A stretch of 64,000 bases of DNA from Bacteroidales bacterium (GTDB taxonomy: Bacteria; Bacteroidota; Bacteroidia; Bacteroidales; UBA4417): positions 136,029 to 200,028 of the forward strand of contig JADJHD010000008.1 in NCBI GenBank assembly GCA_016707705.1, read 5' to 3'. A model generated the notes under the pieces. The model worked only from the letters and a program-made list of their open reading frames with translations, had not been told where the DNA came from and did not search any database. Positions within the stretch are counted from its first letter, which is position 1; every line of letters begins with the position of its first letter. Below are positions 8,835 through 17,902 of this stretch, piece by piece. The position numbers and the translations under genes are program-made.

Positions 8835-10058
8835 TTAGTGGAATGCTGCCATTAAAAGGTTAATATCCTGGAATGGAAGATGAAACGTTTCACTAACAAA
8901 TTTGTTTGTCGATACACCATTAATGAGATAAACACCTTGACGAACCCCAAAATCAGACCTCAAGACCTTGTCAATTCCCCCTTCTTCACCTATCCTGGAT
9001 AAAATTGGAGTAAGAAAATTACTCAGTGCATAGGCTGCGGTGTGAGGAACCTTAGAAGCAATATTGGGAACGCAATAATGAGTTACACCATGTTTCTTGA
9101 AAACAGGGTTTTTATGATCTGTCATATAGGAGGTTTCAAAACACCCACCCTGATCGATGCTGACATCAATCATTACAGCACCTTCCTTCATTTGCCTGAC
9201 CATATCCTCACTCACAATGCAGGGAGTCCTGCCATAAGCTGAATGCACGGCTCCGATAACCACATCAGCAGTCTTGAGTGCAGCCAAGAGATAACGTGGC
9301 TGCAGCATGGAAGTATAAACTCTGGTGTTCAGATTGTTCTGCAGTCTGCGAAGTTTATAAACTGAACTATCGAAAATTTTAACAAAAGCACCCATACCAA
9401 GAGCGGCTCTGGCAGCGTATTCGCCAACTGTCCCGGCACCAAGGATTACAACCTCGGTTGGTGAGATTCCTGAAAAACCGCCCAGCATTTTCCCCCTCCC
9501 GTATTCAGGATGGCTCATATATTCTGCGGCAAGCAACATGGAGGTATTCCCTGCTATTTCGCTCATCGCCCTGATTACCGGATAGGTGCCGGCTTTATCC
9601 TGAATATATTCGAAAGCAATGGCTGTTGCTCTCTTATTCAGCAGTTTCCTGAAGAACTCCTCGCTGATTCCATTTGTATGAAGGGATGAAAAGATAGTCT
9701 GGCGTGAACCCAGCATATCAGCTTCATCCATTGTCAGTGGGGCTACCTTCAGAATGATATCTGCAGAAAATACATTTTTGGTATCATATACGATTTGTCC
9801 GCCCATTTCACTGTATTCATGGTCAGTGAACTTGGCAGCCTTACCTGCATCTGATTCTATAATCACCTGATGACCTTGCTGAACCAGCAGCCCAACAGCA
9901 TCAGGAACCAGAGAAATACGATTTTCATTGAATGCGGATTCCTTCGGAACTCCAATTACCAATTGCTTCATTTCCTTCCTGACTTCCAGCATTTCTTCAC
10001 GGGGCATAAATTTACCCCCTTGAAAAAGTTCCGATAAATTGCTTTGCGAAAGGTCCAT
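8835..10058 (-). CDS. ald: Alanine dehydrogenase
   Basis: The protein has 407 residues. The N-terminal catalytic domain carries GVPKESAFNENRISLVPDAV and the NAD-binding Rossmann motif is VVILGAGTVGEYAARAALGMGA (about 195-216). The C-terminus has DQGGCFETS and a 'VPNIASKVPHTA' stretch typical of the Ald/PNT family. It interconverts alanine and pyruvate + NH4+ with NAD. The roughly 30-residue N-terminal extension before the core is usual for Bacteroidota homologues. It is the last gene of a compact minus-strand run, porX-tsaE-ald, with 11-bp and 9-bp gaps. Confidence 0.9.
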   Translation of the reverse strand: MDLSQSNLSELFQGGKFMPREEMLEVRKEMKQLVIGVPKESAFNENRISLVPDAVGLLVQQGHQVIIESDAGKAAKFTDHEYSEMGGQIVYDTKNVFSADIILKVAPLTMDEADMLGSRQTIFSSLHTNGISEEFFRKLLNKRATAIAFEYIQDKAGTYPVIRAMSEIAGNTSMLLAAEYMSHPEYGRGKMLGGFSGISPTEVVILGAGTVGEYAARAALGMGAFVKIFDSSVYKLRRLQNNLNTRVYTSMLQPRYLLAALKTADVVIGAVHSAYGRTPCIVSEDMVRQMKEGAVMIDVSIDQGGCFETSYMTDHKNPVFKKHGVTHYCVPNIASKVPHTAAYALSNFLTPILSRIGEEGGIDKVLRSDFGVRQGVYLINGVSTNKFVSETFHLPFQDINLLMAAFH

Positions 10059-10069
10059 GATTCAAACCA

Positions 10070-10489
10070 TTAAAAGGTAAACACCCTTGTTTCTTCAATG
10101 GGATCAACTGTAATTGAAACCTTGATAGCTTCTTCGGGCAGCAATTGCTCAATTTTCTCCGGCCACTCGAGCAGACAATAATTCCCACTGTAAAAATAAT
10201 CTTCGTAGCCTATATCCAGTAATTCTTCCCAGGATTTTAGGCGGTAAAGGTCAAAATGATGGATTTTGCTTCCATCATTGCGAAGATACTCATTTACGAT
10301 AGCAAAGGTAGGACTGTTTACCGTATCCCTGACTTCAAGCTGTTTGCAAATGGCTTTTATGAAGGTTGTTTTACCAGCCCCCATTTGTCCGTAGAAGGCA
10401 AAAATCCTTCCATTGGGGTACGTATTCAGCAATTTGCCGGCTATTTTTTCCAGCTCATTTACTGATGTACAACTTATTACCACTGACAT
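10070..10489 (-). CDS. tsaE: tRNA threonylcarbamoyladenosine biosynthesis ATPase TsaE
   Basis: The protein has 139 residues, a normal length. The Walker A motif GQMGAGKTTF is at about 34-43. NSPTFAIVNEY and HHFDLYRL are the other TsaE hallmarks (switch and metal-binding regions), and the C-terminal LLEWPEKI is also typical. TsaE works with TsaB and TsaD to make t6A37 in ANN-decoding tRNAs. It lies 9 bp after porX and 11 bp before ald on the same strand. Confidence 0.95.
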   Translation of the reverse strand: MSVVISCTSVNELEKIAGKLLNTYPNGRIFAFYGQMGAGKTTFIKAICKQLEVRDTVNSPTFAIVNEYLRNDGSKIHHFDLYRLKSWEELLDIGYEDYFYSGNYCLLEWPEKIEQLLPEEAIKVSITVDPIEETRVFTF

Positions 10490-10498
10490 ATTCCCTCT

Positions 10499-12052
10499 TT
10501 ATTTTGCCTTCAAATATACGATTGGAACCATCATTTCCTCCATAGAAAGGCCTCCGTGCTGAAAAGTATTGCGGTAATAATTGGCGTAGTAATTATAATT
10601 ATTGGGATACGCAAAGAAATCGGCAGTTTTGCAGAAAATGTAGGAAGAGCTCATATTCGACCTGGGAAGAAGCGCATCAGATGGATTTTTGATCTCCATT
10701 ACCTCACGCTTATCATAGTTCAGGCTTCTTCCAATCTTATACCTGAGGTTGGTATTGGTATTCCTGTCGCCCACAACTTTCACGGGGTTATTTACCCTAA
10801 CAGATCCGTGGTCAGTTGTAAGCACGATGTTAATCTTCTTTTCAGCAAGGAATCGGATCATATCCAGCAGTGGCGAATGCTCAAACCAGGAAAGGGTGAG
10901 TGAACGGTATGCAGGTTCATCATCAGCAAGTTCCCTGATTACTTCCATTTCGGTGCGTGCATGTGAAAGCATATCCACAAAATTGTAAACTATCACGTTG
11001 AACTTGTTTTTCAGCAGGTTAGGCAGAGTTTCAACCAGTTTCCTGCCTGCAGTCAGATTCAGAATCTTGGAATAGGAATACTTCACATCCTTGCCAAAAC
11101 GCTTCAGTTGTTCGCCGAGCAGTTCACCCTCAAACTGATTCTTGGTTCCTTCCTCATCTTCATTGACCCAGTATTTGGGATATTTCTTTTCAATTTCTGA
11201 AGGCAAAAGTCCCGAGAACAAGGTATTGCGAGCATATTGAGTTGTGGTAGGCAAAATACTGTAATACATTTCATCCCTCTCAACCCGGTAATACTCCTCA
11301 AAAATGGGTTGCAGAACTTTCCACTGGTCGAACCTCATATTGTCAATGAGAATCATGAACAGGGATTGCTGATCGGCAAGCAGTGGAAACACCTTTTCCT
11401 TTAGTAGTGTATGTGATTGCACAGGCTTATCCGGACTTTTTGCGTTAACCCAATCCAGGTAATTGTTTTCCACATACTTGCAAAACATCTGATTAGCCTC
11501 ATTTTTCTGCTGAAGCATTACTTCAATGATACCGGCATCCTTTGATTTTTCAAGTTCAAGTTCCCAGTAAACCAGGTTTCTGTAGACTTCCATCCATTCC
11601 TGGTGGGTAAGTCGCCCTGAAATTTCCATTCCAATATTGCGGAACTGCCTCTGATAGGCATGAGTAGTCTTTTCACTGATTAACCTCTTGTTTTCGAGAT
11701 TCTTCTTCACACTGAGAAGTATCTGCTTGGGATTTACCGGCTTAATAAGATAATCGGAGATGCTCGAACCAATGGCATCTTCCATGATATGCTCTTCCTC
11801 ACTTTTAGTAATCATGATTACGGGAAGGTTTGGATATGCCTTCTTTATGATGCTGAGTGTCTCAATCCCTGAGAGTCCCGGCATATTTTCATCCAGGAAA
11901 ACAATATCAAAAGGACGGGTTTTCAGCAAATCAATAGCCTCATCACCGTTATTGCTTGTAAAAACTTCATATCCTTTCTCTTTAAGGAAAAGAATATGTG
12001 GCTTGAGGAGATCAATTTCATCGTCAGCCCATAAAATCACACCACTTTCCAT
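10499..12052 (-). CDS. porX: PorX-type response regulator with PglZ phosphodiesterase domain
   Basis: The protein has 517 residues. Residues 1-120 form a receiver domain: acidic pair D10-D11, phospho-acceptor D54 in VFLDENMPG, T82 and K104 in DYLIKPV. The rest is a PglZ-type alkaline phosphatase-like domain with IDNMRFDQW, PTTTQYARNTLFSG (catalytic Thr) and TTDHGSVRVNNP (metal-binding Asp/His). This architecture and length match PorX, which acts with the kinase PorY in controlling the type IX secretion system in Porphyromonas and relatives. Proteins with T9SS-like C-terminal regions are encoded at 40889-43447 and 50017-52818. No porY lies in the window. Confidence 0.92.
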   Translation of the reverse strand: MESGVILWADDEIDLLKPHILFLKEKGYEVFTSNNGDEAIDLLKTRPFDIVFLDENMPGLSGIETLSIIKKAYPNLPVIMITKSEEEHIMEDAIGSSISDYLIKPVNPKQILLSVKKNLENKRLISEKTTHAYQRQFRNIGMEISGRLTHQEWMEVYRNLVYWELELEKSKDAGIIEVMLQQKNEANQMFCKYVENNYLDWVNAKSPDKPVQSHTLLKEKVFPLLADQQSLFMILIDNMRFDQWKVLQPIFEEYYRVERDEMYYSILPTTTQYARNTLFSGLLPSEIEKKYPKYWVNEDEEGTKNQFEGELLGEQLKRFGKDVKYSYSKILNLTAGRKLVETLPNLLKNKFNVIVYNFVDMLSHARTEMEVIRELADDEPAYRSLTLSWFEHSPLLDMIRFLAEKKINIVLTTDHGSVRVNNPVKVVGDRNTNTNLRYKIGRSLNYDKREVMEIKNPSDALLPRSNMSSSYIFCKTADFFAYPNNYNYYANYYRNTFQHGGLSMEEMMVPIVYLKAK

Positions 12053-12320
12053 CTTTTATAATTTAAATTGATTCATAACAAGTTTCTGCAGGAGAGGTCA
12101 AACAGTTTTCAAAGCTGTTGTGGCATTCATCAATAAACAACTCTCATTCTGGATAGTTGAACTTAGTATCCTTACCTTTGTTCTGAAATTTGTAGAAAAG
12201 TATAAAGATTTGAAATCGCCTGCTCCTGTTGAAATAATGCTGAAGGTCCAGCTTTTATTGTTCGGCAGCTATTGTTTCAGGCCGTTTTAAACAAATTTAA
12301 CATTTATTCAGAATCCCTTG

Positions 12321-13562
12321 ATGGCTAAAGTCCGAAAAATAGTGAACGATCCTGTCTATGGATTCATAACTATCCCTGATGACCTTGCATTTGCAGTTAT
12401 TGAGCATCCCTGGTTTCAACGACTGAGGCGCATCTCCCAACTGGGTCTCACATCAATGGTATATCCCGGAGCACTTCACACACGCTTTCACCATGCCCTT
12501 GGTGCAATGCATCTGATGGGGCTCGCACTGGAAACACTTAAGAGCAAGGGGTTCCCGGTAAGCGATGAAGATACCTCAGGCGCAATGCTGGCCATCCTTT
12601 TGCATGATATCGGACATGGTCCATTTTCACATGCCCTGGAAAATTGTATCGTTCAGGATTTCACTCATGAAGAAATTTCAGAGCAATTCCTGAACCGGCT
12701 TAACCTGCAGTTCGATAATAAATTAGATACAGCAATCCGGATATTTAACAATACTCACCCTGTTAAATTCCTGCATCAACTGGTATCAGGGCAGCTGGAC
12801 ATGGACAGGATGGATTACCTCATGAGGGATAGTTTCTATACAGGTGTAAGTGAAGGAGTTATTAATACTGAAAGGCTTCTGAAAATGCTTACGCTTGCCG
12901 GTGATGAACTGGGAATTGAATCCAAGGGAATTTACTCCATTGAGAAGTTCATTGTTGCCAGAAGACTAATGTATTGGCAAGTGTATTACCACAAGACGGT
13001 ACTTTCAGCTGAATACATGCTGGTCAACATCCTGAAAAGAGCAAAAAAGATCTCCATGGAAGGAGAAAACCTTTTTGCCACCCCTGCTTTCAGTTATTTC
13101 CTTACTTCAGCCCATAACCGCGAGAGTTTCATCAATAATCCGGAAACCCTTGAAGCCTTTGCGCGGCTGGATGATGCTGATATTATGGCATCCATAAAGG
13201 TATGGACCGAGCACCCTGACAAAGTTCTTTCATACCTGTGCAAATCACTGATCAACAGGGAATTGTTTAGAGTAATCATCTCCCCGGAGCCTTTTAGTCC
13301 TGACCTCGCGGAACGTGTGAAAAATATATGCACTGAAAAGCTTGGTATATCGGCAGAAGACAGCGAGTACCTTTATACAGCCGGAACTATCTCAAACAAT
13401 GCCTATGACCCCGGCAGCCACAGAATCAATATTATCAATAAAGACGGGAGTATCAAGGACATAGCAGATATTTCCGATCAGTTGAACATCGCTATCTATT
13501 CCGGAATTGTTGAAAAGCATTTCGTATGTTATCCCAAATGGGCTGAACAATTCTTGAAATAG
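12321..13562 (+). CDS. HD-domain phosphohydrolase (dNTPase-like)
   Basis: The protein has 413 residues. The HD motif HTRFHHALGAMHL and LLHDIGHGPFSHALE (about 50-105) supplies the metal-binding His/Asp set. SGQLDMDRMDYLMRDSFYTGV is characteristic of the SAMHD1/dGTPase-like branch. It probably hydrolyses a nucleotide, but the substrate is not known. I place the start at ATG 12321 rather than the adjacent TTG. It precedes the lipid A genes by 100 bp, an arrangement also seen in other Bacteroidota. A promoter in that gap suggests lpxD can be transcribed separately. Confidence 0.87.
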   Translation: MAKVRKIVNDPVYGFITIPDDLAFAVIEHPWFQRLRRISQLGLTSMVYPGALHTRFHHALGAMHLMGLALETLKSKGFPVSDEDTSGAMLAILLHDIGHGPFSHALENCIVQDFTHEEISEQFLNRLNLQFDNKLDTAIRIFNNTHPVKFLHQLVSGQLDMDRMDYLMRDSFYTGVSEGVINTERLLKMLTLAGDELGIESKGIYSIEKFIVARRLMYWQVYYHKTVLSAEYMLVNILKRAKKISMEGENLFATPAFSYFLTSAHNRESFINNPETLEAFARLDDADIMASIKVWTEHPDKVLSYLCKSLINRELFRVIISPEPFSPDLAERVKNICTEKLGISAEDSEYLYTAGTISNNAYDPGSHRINIINKDGSIKDIADISDQLNIAIYSGIVEKHFVCYPKWAEQFLK

Positions 13563-13588
13563 CTGGTTTTCACTATTTATTAACCTTA

Positions 13589-13619
13589 TTTACGCTTAAG
13601 TCCAAAATGCCTATATTTG
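13589..13619 (+). promoter_or_regulatory. Bacteroidota-type promoter for the lpx operon
   Basis: TTTA (13589-13592) and TATATTTG (13612-13619) are separated by 19 nt, a good match to the -33/-7 pair (TTTG, TAnnTTTG). The lpxD ATG lies 45 nt downstream. Confidence 0.55.
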
Positions 13620-13664
13620 CAGATTCTTTAAGCAGATGACTTTATAACACACCCCCCGTTCCTG

Positions 13665-14711
13665 ATGGAGTTTACCGCAAAAGACATTGCCAGCCTGATT
13701 GGCGGCACCATTGATGGGAATCCTGAAGCAAAAGTGAACAAACTTGCCAAAATTGAAGATGGTGAGCCACAAGCCTTGAGTTTCCTCGCAAATCCGAAAT
13801 ATACCCAGTATATTTATTCAACAAAATCCACCATTGTCATTGTTAAAAGTGACTTTGCGCCAGAAATGCCGGTTGAAGCGACACTTCTCCGCGTGGATGA
13901 CCCCTATTCCGCTTTTGCAAAACTGTTGGAGTTTTACAACAACATGCAAAAGGAAAAAACCGGGGTTTCCCCAAGTGCTTTCATCTCTCCTTCGGCCAAA
14001 ATTGGTTCGAATGTCTATGTAGGTGAATTCGCATTTATTGGGGATAATGCAGTTGTTGAAGACAATGTAAAAATCTACCCTCAGTGTTATATTGGGGACA
14101 ATGCATCAATTGGCAAGAATACAACTCTCTATCCCGGTGTTAAGATATACCATGATTGCGTTGTTGGAAGCTACTGCATGATACATGCAGGTGTTGTTAT
14201 CGGAGCTGATGGATTCGGCTTTGCACCTCAAAATGACAATAACTACAAGAAAGTTGCCCAGATTGGCAATGTTATTATTGAAGATAATGTTGAAATCGGC
14301 GCAAATACCACCATCGACAGGGCCACTCTGGGTTCAACAATCATCAGGCAGGGTGTAAAACTTGATAACCTTATTCAGGTAGCACATAATGTTGAAATCG
14401 GTGACAATACAGTAATAGCAGCTCAAACCGGCATCTCAGGATCCACCAAAATCGGCAGGAATTGCATGATTGGTGGTCAGGTTGGTATTGTAGGACATAT
14501 CACTATCGCTGACGAAGTGAAAATTGGTGCCCAGGCAGGAGTTACCGGAAACGTTACCAAACCGGGTACTATCATGCTTGGCGCTCCTGCTATTGATATC
14601 AGCCGATTTAAACGCTCAATAGCTGTTTTCAATAACCTCGACAAACTCGCTTACAGGGTATCTGATCTTGAGAAAGCTCTCAGACAGGTGCTTGCAGAAC
14701 AGCAGAAATAA
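13665..14711 (+). CDS. lpxD: UDP-3-O-acylglucosamine N-acyltransferase LpxD
   Basis: The protein has 348 residues. The N-terminal uridine-binding domain (about 1-100, ending LLEFYNNMQKEKTG) is followed by a long left-handed beta-helix of hexapeptide repeats (about 105-310). The catalytic His lies in LIQVAHNVEIGDN (about 240). LpxD adds the second 3-hydroxyacyl chain in lipid A synthesis, at the cytoplasmic face. It is the first gene of a plus-strand run, lpxD - lpxC/fabZ - lpxA - ABC ATPase. A second, shorter LpxD-like protein is encoded at 18496. Confidence 0.95.
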   Translation: MEFTAKDIASLIGGTIDGNPEAKVNKLAKIEDGEPQALSFLANPKYTQYIYSTKSTIVIVKSDFAPEMPVEATLLRVDDPYSAFAKLLEFYNNMQKEKTGVSPSAFISPSAKIGSNVYVGEFAFIGDNAVVEDNVKIYPQCYIGDNASIGKNTTLYPGVKIYHDCVVGSYCMIHAGVVIGADGFGFAPQNDNNYKKVAQIGNVIIEDNVEIGANTTIDRATLGSTIIRQGVKLDNLIQVAHNVEIGDNTVIAAQTGISGSTKIGRNCMIGGQVGIVGHITIADEVKIGAQAGVTGNVTKPGTIMLGAPAIDISRFKRSIAVFNNLDKLAYRVSDLEKALRQVLAEQQK

Positions 14712-14744
14712 TCAGATTGCTCATTCTTAAAAATAAATACATTG

Positions 14745-16136
14745 ATGTCCGACAAACAACGTACTATCAATCAATCAGTCAGTGTTTCAGGTGCAGGCCT
14801 CCATTCAGGCAAGGAAGCAAATATTACTTTCCAGCCCGCTCCTGTTAATCATGGTATCAAATTTTGCAGGGTCGACATTGAAGGTCGTCCTGTTGTAGAT
14901 GCCATTGCTGACTATGTAGTTGATACTGCCCGAGGAACAACCATTCAACATCAGGGAGTCCGCCTCGCAACCATTGAACATACCCTCGCTGCTATCTCAG
15001 GCATGGGAATTGACAATATACTTATTGAAGTTGACAGTGAAGAGATGCCGATTATGGACGGAAGCGCCCGCGTTTTCGTTGAAGCACTGGAAAGTGCCGG
15101 TATCATTGAACAGGATGCTGACAGGGTCTATTTCGAAATCCGTTCAACACTCTCCTATACTGATTCCAAGAGAAAAAGTGAACTGATCCTTGTCCCCGAA
15201 GATACCTTCCGTCTTTCAGTCATGATTGATTTTGAGACCAGGGTTCTGGGTACCCAGTATGCTTCCATTGCAAGCATTGAGAATTTCAAGGATGAGATTT
15301 CCTCCTGCAGGACTTTCGTTTTCCTCCACGAACTTGAATACCTTATCAATAACAACTTGATCAAAGGTGGTGATGTCAGCAATGCAATCGTATTCGTTGA
15401 CCGTTTGCTTTCCGATACAGAACTCAACAATCTGGCAAGGCATTTCAATAAGCCACAGGTTACAGTTATGAAAGAAGGTATTCTTAATAACCTTGAACTC
15501 CATTACCATAACGAGCCTGCACGCCATAAACTTCTGGATGTAATCGGTGACCTTGCACTTATTGGTGTTCCTATCAAGGGACATATCATTGCAACCCGCC
15601 CCGGACATGAGGTAAACACCAATTTCGCCAAGCTTATCAGGCAGCATATCAAGGAAGCACAAACCCAGCCCAATGTTGACTTCAACAAGCCACCGGTTTT
15701 CGACATCAATGATATCAAGCGCCTCCTGCCCCACCGGCCTCCATTCCTCCTGGTTGATAAAATCCTTGAACTCAGCGACAAGCATGTTGTTGGATTGAAG
15801 AATGTAACCATGAATGAATCCTATTTCATTGGTCACTTCCCTGACGAACCTGTAATGCCAGGAGTTCTTCAGGTGGAAGCAATGGCGCAGACAGGCGGTA
15901 TTTTTGTGCTCTCTTCAGTTCCTGACCCGGAAAATTACATGACCTACTTCATGAAAATGGAAGATGTAAGATTCCGCCAGAAAGTTGTACCCGGTGATAC
16001 ATTGGTTTTCGTATTGGAATTAATCTCACCTTTCAGGAGAGGCATATGCCATATGCGCGGGACAGCCTATGTTGGCAATAAAGTAGTAACTGAGGCTGAA
16101 CTTATGGCCCAGATTGTAAGAAAGAAAAACGTATAA
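14745..16136 (+). CDS. lpxC-fabZ: Fused LpxC deacetylase / FabZ dehydratase
   Basis: The protein has 463 residues and is bifunctional. Residues about 1-300 are LpxC, with zinc ligands in EHTLAAISGMG (His) and the HxxxD of ARHKLLDVIGDLALIG, and the catalytic His in KGHIIATRPGHEVN. Residues about 315-463 are FabZ: LLPHRPPFLLVDKI and the active-site GHFPDEPVMPGVLQVEAMAQ. LpxC commits UDP-3-O-acyl-GlcNAc to lipid A, and FabZ dehydrates 3-hydroxyacyl-ACP, so the fusion joins competing uses of the same acyl pool. This fusion is characteristic of Bacteroidota and relatives. The start is taken as ATG 14745, not the adjacent TTG. Confidence 0.95.
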   Translation: MSDKQRTINQSVSVSGAGLHSGKEANITFQPAPVNHGIKFCRVDIEGRPVVDAIADYVVDTARGTTIQHQGVRLATIEHTLAAISGMGIDNILIEVDSEEMPIMDGSARVFVEALESAGIIEQDADRVYFEIRSTLSYTDSKRKSELILVPEDTFRLSVMIDFETRVLGTQYASIASIENFKDEISSCRTFVFLHELEYLINNNLIKGGDVSNAIVFVDRLLSDTELNNLARHFNKPQVTVMKEGILNNLELHYHNEPARHKLLDVIGDLALIGVPIKGHIIATRPGHEVNTNFAKLIRQHIKEAQTQPNVDFNKPPVFDINDIKRLLPHRPPFLLVDKILELSDKHVVGLKNVTMNESYFIGHFPDEPVMPGVLQVEAMAQTGGIFVLSSVPDPENYMTYFMKMEDVRFRQKVVPGDTLVFVLELISPFRRGICHMRGTAYVGNKVVTEAELMAQIVRKKNV

Positions 16137-16163
16137 ACGTATAACTGATTATCCGGAACTATC

Positions 16164-16952
16164 ATGAACCAACCGCTTGCATATGTTCATCCACAGGCCA
16201 GGATCGCCAAGAATGTGGTAATTGAGCCATTTGTCAATATTGAAAAGAATGTCGAGATAGGTGAAGGCACCTGGATCGGATCCAACGTCACCATTATGGA
16301 AGGCGCCAGGATTGGAAAAAACTGCCGCATCTTCCCGGGAGCAGTTATTGCCGCCATTCCACAGGATCTCAAATACTCAGGTGAGGATACGCTTGTCCGC
16401 ATCGGCGACAATACAACCATTCGTGAATTTGTCACCATCAACCGCGGAACCAAGGCAAACATGGAGACCGTTGTTGGCAGCAACTGCCTTCTGATGGCTT
16501 ATGTTCATATTGCACATGACTGCATCGTTGGGAACAACTGTATTCTTGCAAATGGAACCACCCTTGCCGGACATATCACTGTTGAGGACTGGGCTATCAT
16601 CGGAGGGATCACCGCTGTTCATCAGTTTGTAACCATCGGACAGCATAGTATGATTTCCGGAGGTTCACTGGTACGTAAGGATGTTCCACCTTATACCAAG
16701 GCTGCACGTGAGCCGCTGTCGTATGTGGGTATCAACTCCATCGGACTTCGCAGGCGCGGATTTACTTCTGAAAAGATCAATGAGATCCAGGAAATCTACA
16801 GGTTTATATACCTCAAGGGGCATAACGTAAGCCAGGCTCTGGAAATGATTGAAGCAATGATGCCGGCAACTGCTGAAAGGGATGAGATTATCTCCTTTGT
16901 TTCAGGTTCAGCCAGAGGTATCATGCGCGGATACTCCGGTTCACGCGACTAA
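16164..16952 (+). CDS. lpxA: UDP-N-acetylglucosamine O-acyltransferase LpxA
   Basis: The protein has 262 residues, a normal length. The hexapeptide-repeat beta-helix spans about 1-185 and a helical C-terminal domain holds about 190-262. The catalytic His is in AYVHIAHDCIVGNNC (about 123), and GGITAVHQFVTIG with RGTKANMETVVG are family-typical. It catalyses the first acylation in lipid A synthesis. It lies 27 bp after lpxC-fabZ, so it is co-transcribed. Confidence 0.95.
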   Translation: MNQPLAYVHPQARIAKNVVIEPFVNIEKNVEIGEGTWIGSNVTIMEGARIGKNCRIFPGAVIAAIPQDLKYSGEDTLVRIGDNTTIREFVTINRGTKANMETVVGSNCLLMAYVHIAHDCIVGNNCILANGTTLAGHITVEDWAIIGGITAVHQFVTIGQHSMISGGSLVRKDVPPYTKAAREPLSYVGINSIGLRRRGFTSEKINEIQEIYRFIYLKGHNVSQALEMIEAMMPATAERDEIISFVSGSARGIMRGYSGSRD

Positions 16953-16984
16953 TTCAGTACTTACCTTTTCTTCCCCAACTTCCT

Positions 16985-17617
16985 ATGGAGATTATCCTGG
17001 AAAACATCAGCCGCAAGTATAATTACGACTGGATCTTCAGGGATGTTAATTATACATTCCAAAGTGGACAGGCATATGCCATCCTGGGCTCCAATGGCTC
17101 AGGAAAATCCACGCTGCTGCAGATAATTTCAGGACATCTTCACCCTACTTCCGGAAAGATCAGTTATCATTTCGACAATAAAACCATCGGTCCTGAGTAT
17201 ATCTTTCCTCATATCTCCTATAGTGGACCCTATCTTGAAATTCTCGAAGAATATACACTTGTGGAAATGGTTAAGTTCCATCACCACTTCAAGTCATTTA
17301 TCGGGAATATTACTGAAGAACAGGTCATTGAACTGACAACCCTGGGAAAAAACCGGAATAAGCCCATCAAATACTATTCATCGGGAATGAAGCAAAGGGT
17401 GAAGCTGGCACTTGCCATCCTGAGCAAGACCTCCATTCTTCTGCTTGATGAACCTGCTTCCAATCTGGATCATCAGGGTATAGACTGGTACCGAAATTTG
17501 GTTCAACAATACAAGGATGATAGGGTAATTGTTGTTTGTTCCAATTCTCAACCGATGGAACATGATTTCTGCAAGGAATCCATTGTCATAGACCATTACA
17601 AGAAAAGCGGGAAGTAA
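16985..17617 (+). CDS. ABC transporter ATP-binding protein (stand-alone)
   Basis: The protein has 210 residues, one nucleotide-binding domain. It has Walker A GSNGSGKSTLLQI (about 35-47), the signature YSSGMKQRVKLA (about 135) and Walker B ILLLDEPASNLDHQG. No permease is encoded beside it. It lies 32 bp after lpxA and is probably in the lpx transcript. Similar single ATPases occur at this place in other Bacteroidota, but I know of no proven role. The substrate cannot be read from the sequence. Confidence 0.88.
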   Translation: MEIILENISRKYNYDWIFRDVNYTFQSGQAYAILGSNGSGKSTLLQIISGHLHPTSGKISYHFDNKTIGPEYIFPHISYSGPYLEILEEYTLVEMVKFHHHFKSFIGNITEEQVIELTTLGKNRNKPIKYYSSGMKQRVKLALAILSKTSILLLDEPASNLDHQGIDWYRNLVQQYKDDRVIVVCSNSQPMEHDFCKESIVIDHYKKSGK

Positions 17618-17690
17618 TTTCTCTCCGGTAATCAGGGTTTCACAACATCTTATTTTCAAACAAATCCAGAATGGCTTATTTACAGCCTGA

Positions 17691-17790
17691 TCTCTCTGTG
17701 TTTCTCAGTGTCTCCTCCGTGAAACTCTGTGTAATAGCGAAAACTCATTTCACAGAGGGCCACCGAGTATACAGCGAGTTACACAGAGAA
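17691..17790. repeat. Imperfect 100-bp inverted repeat built of CTCTGTGT / ACACAGAG units
   Basis: The left arm (17694-17732) and right arm (17751-17788) are imperfectly complementary, with CTCTGTGT at the outer left and ACACAGAG at the outer right, around an AATAGCGAAAACTCATTT-type centre. It lies between the ABC ATPase stop and efp. It could fold as a long hairpin or be a dispersed short repeat. The rest of 17618-17902 shows nothing else clear except a weak -7 box (TAATTTCG, 17857-17864) before efp. Confidence 0.6.
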
Positions 17791-17902
17791 TGAATTCCAC
17801 TTTGAAATCAATTCAGTTTCTTCTCATCTTAATGTGGTGCTTATCTGAATTTTACTTAATTTCGCACCCATTTTTCAAACAAACAAACACCTTTGATTTT
17901 TT

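Noticed and set aside
12120..12290. 56-codon plus-strand frame (GTG start) before the HD gene
   Set aside because: Short, no family features, and the gap otherwise shows only AT-rich sequence. Open by chance is likely.
15216..15836. 206-codon antisense frame inside lpxC-fabZ
   Set aside because: It is a shadow of the strongly supported bifunctional gene on the other strand and has no family match.
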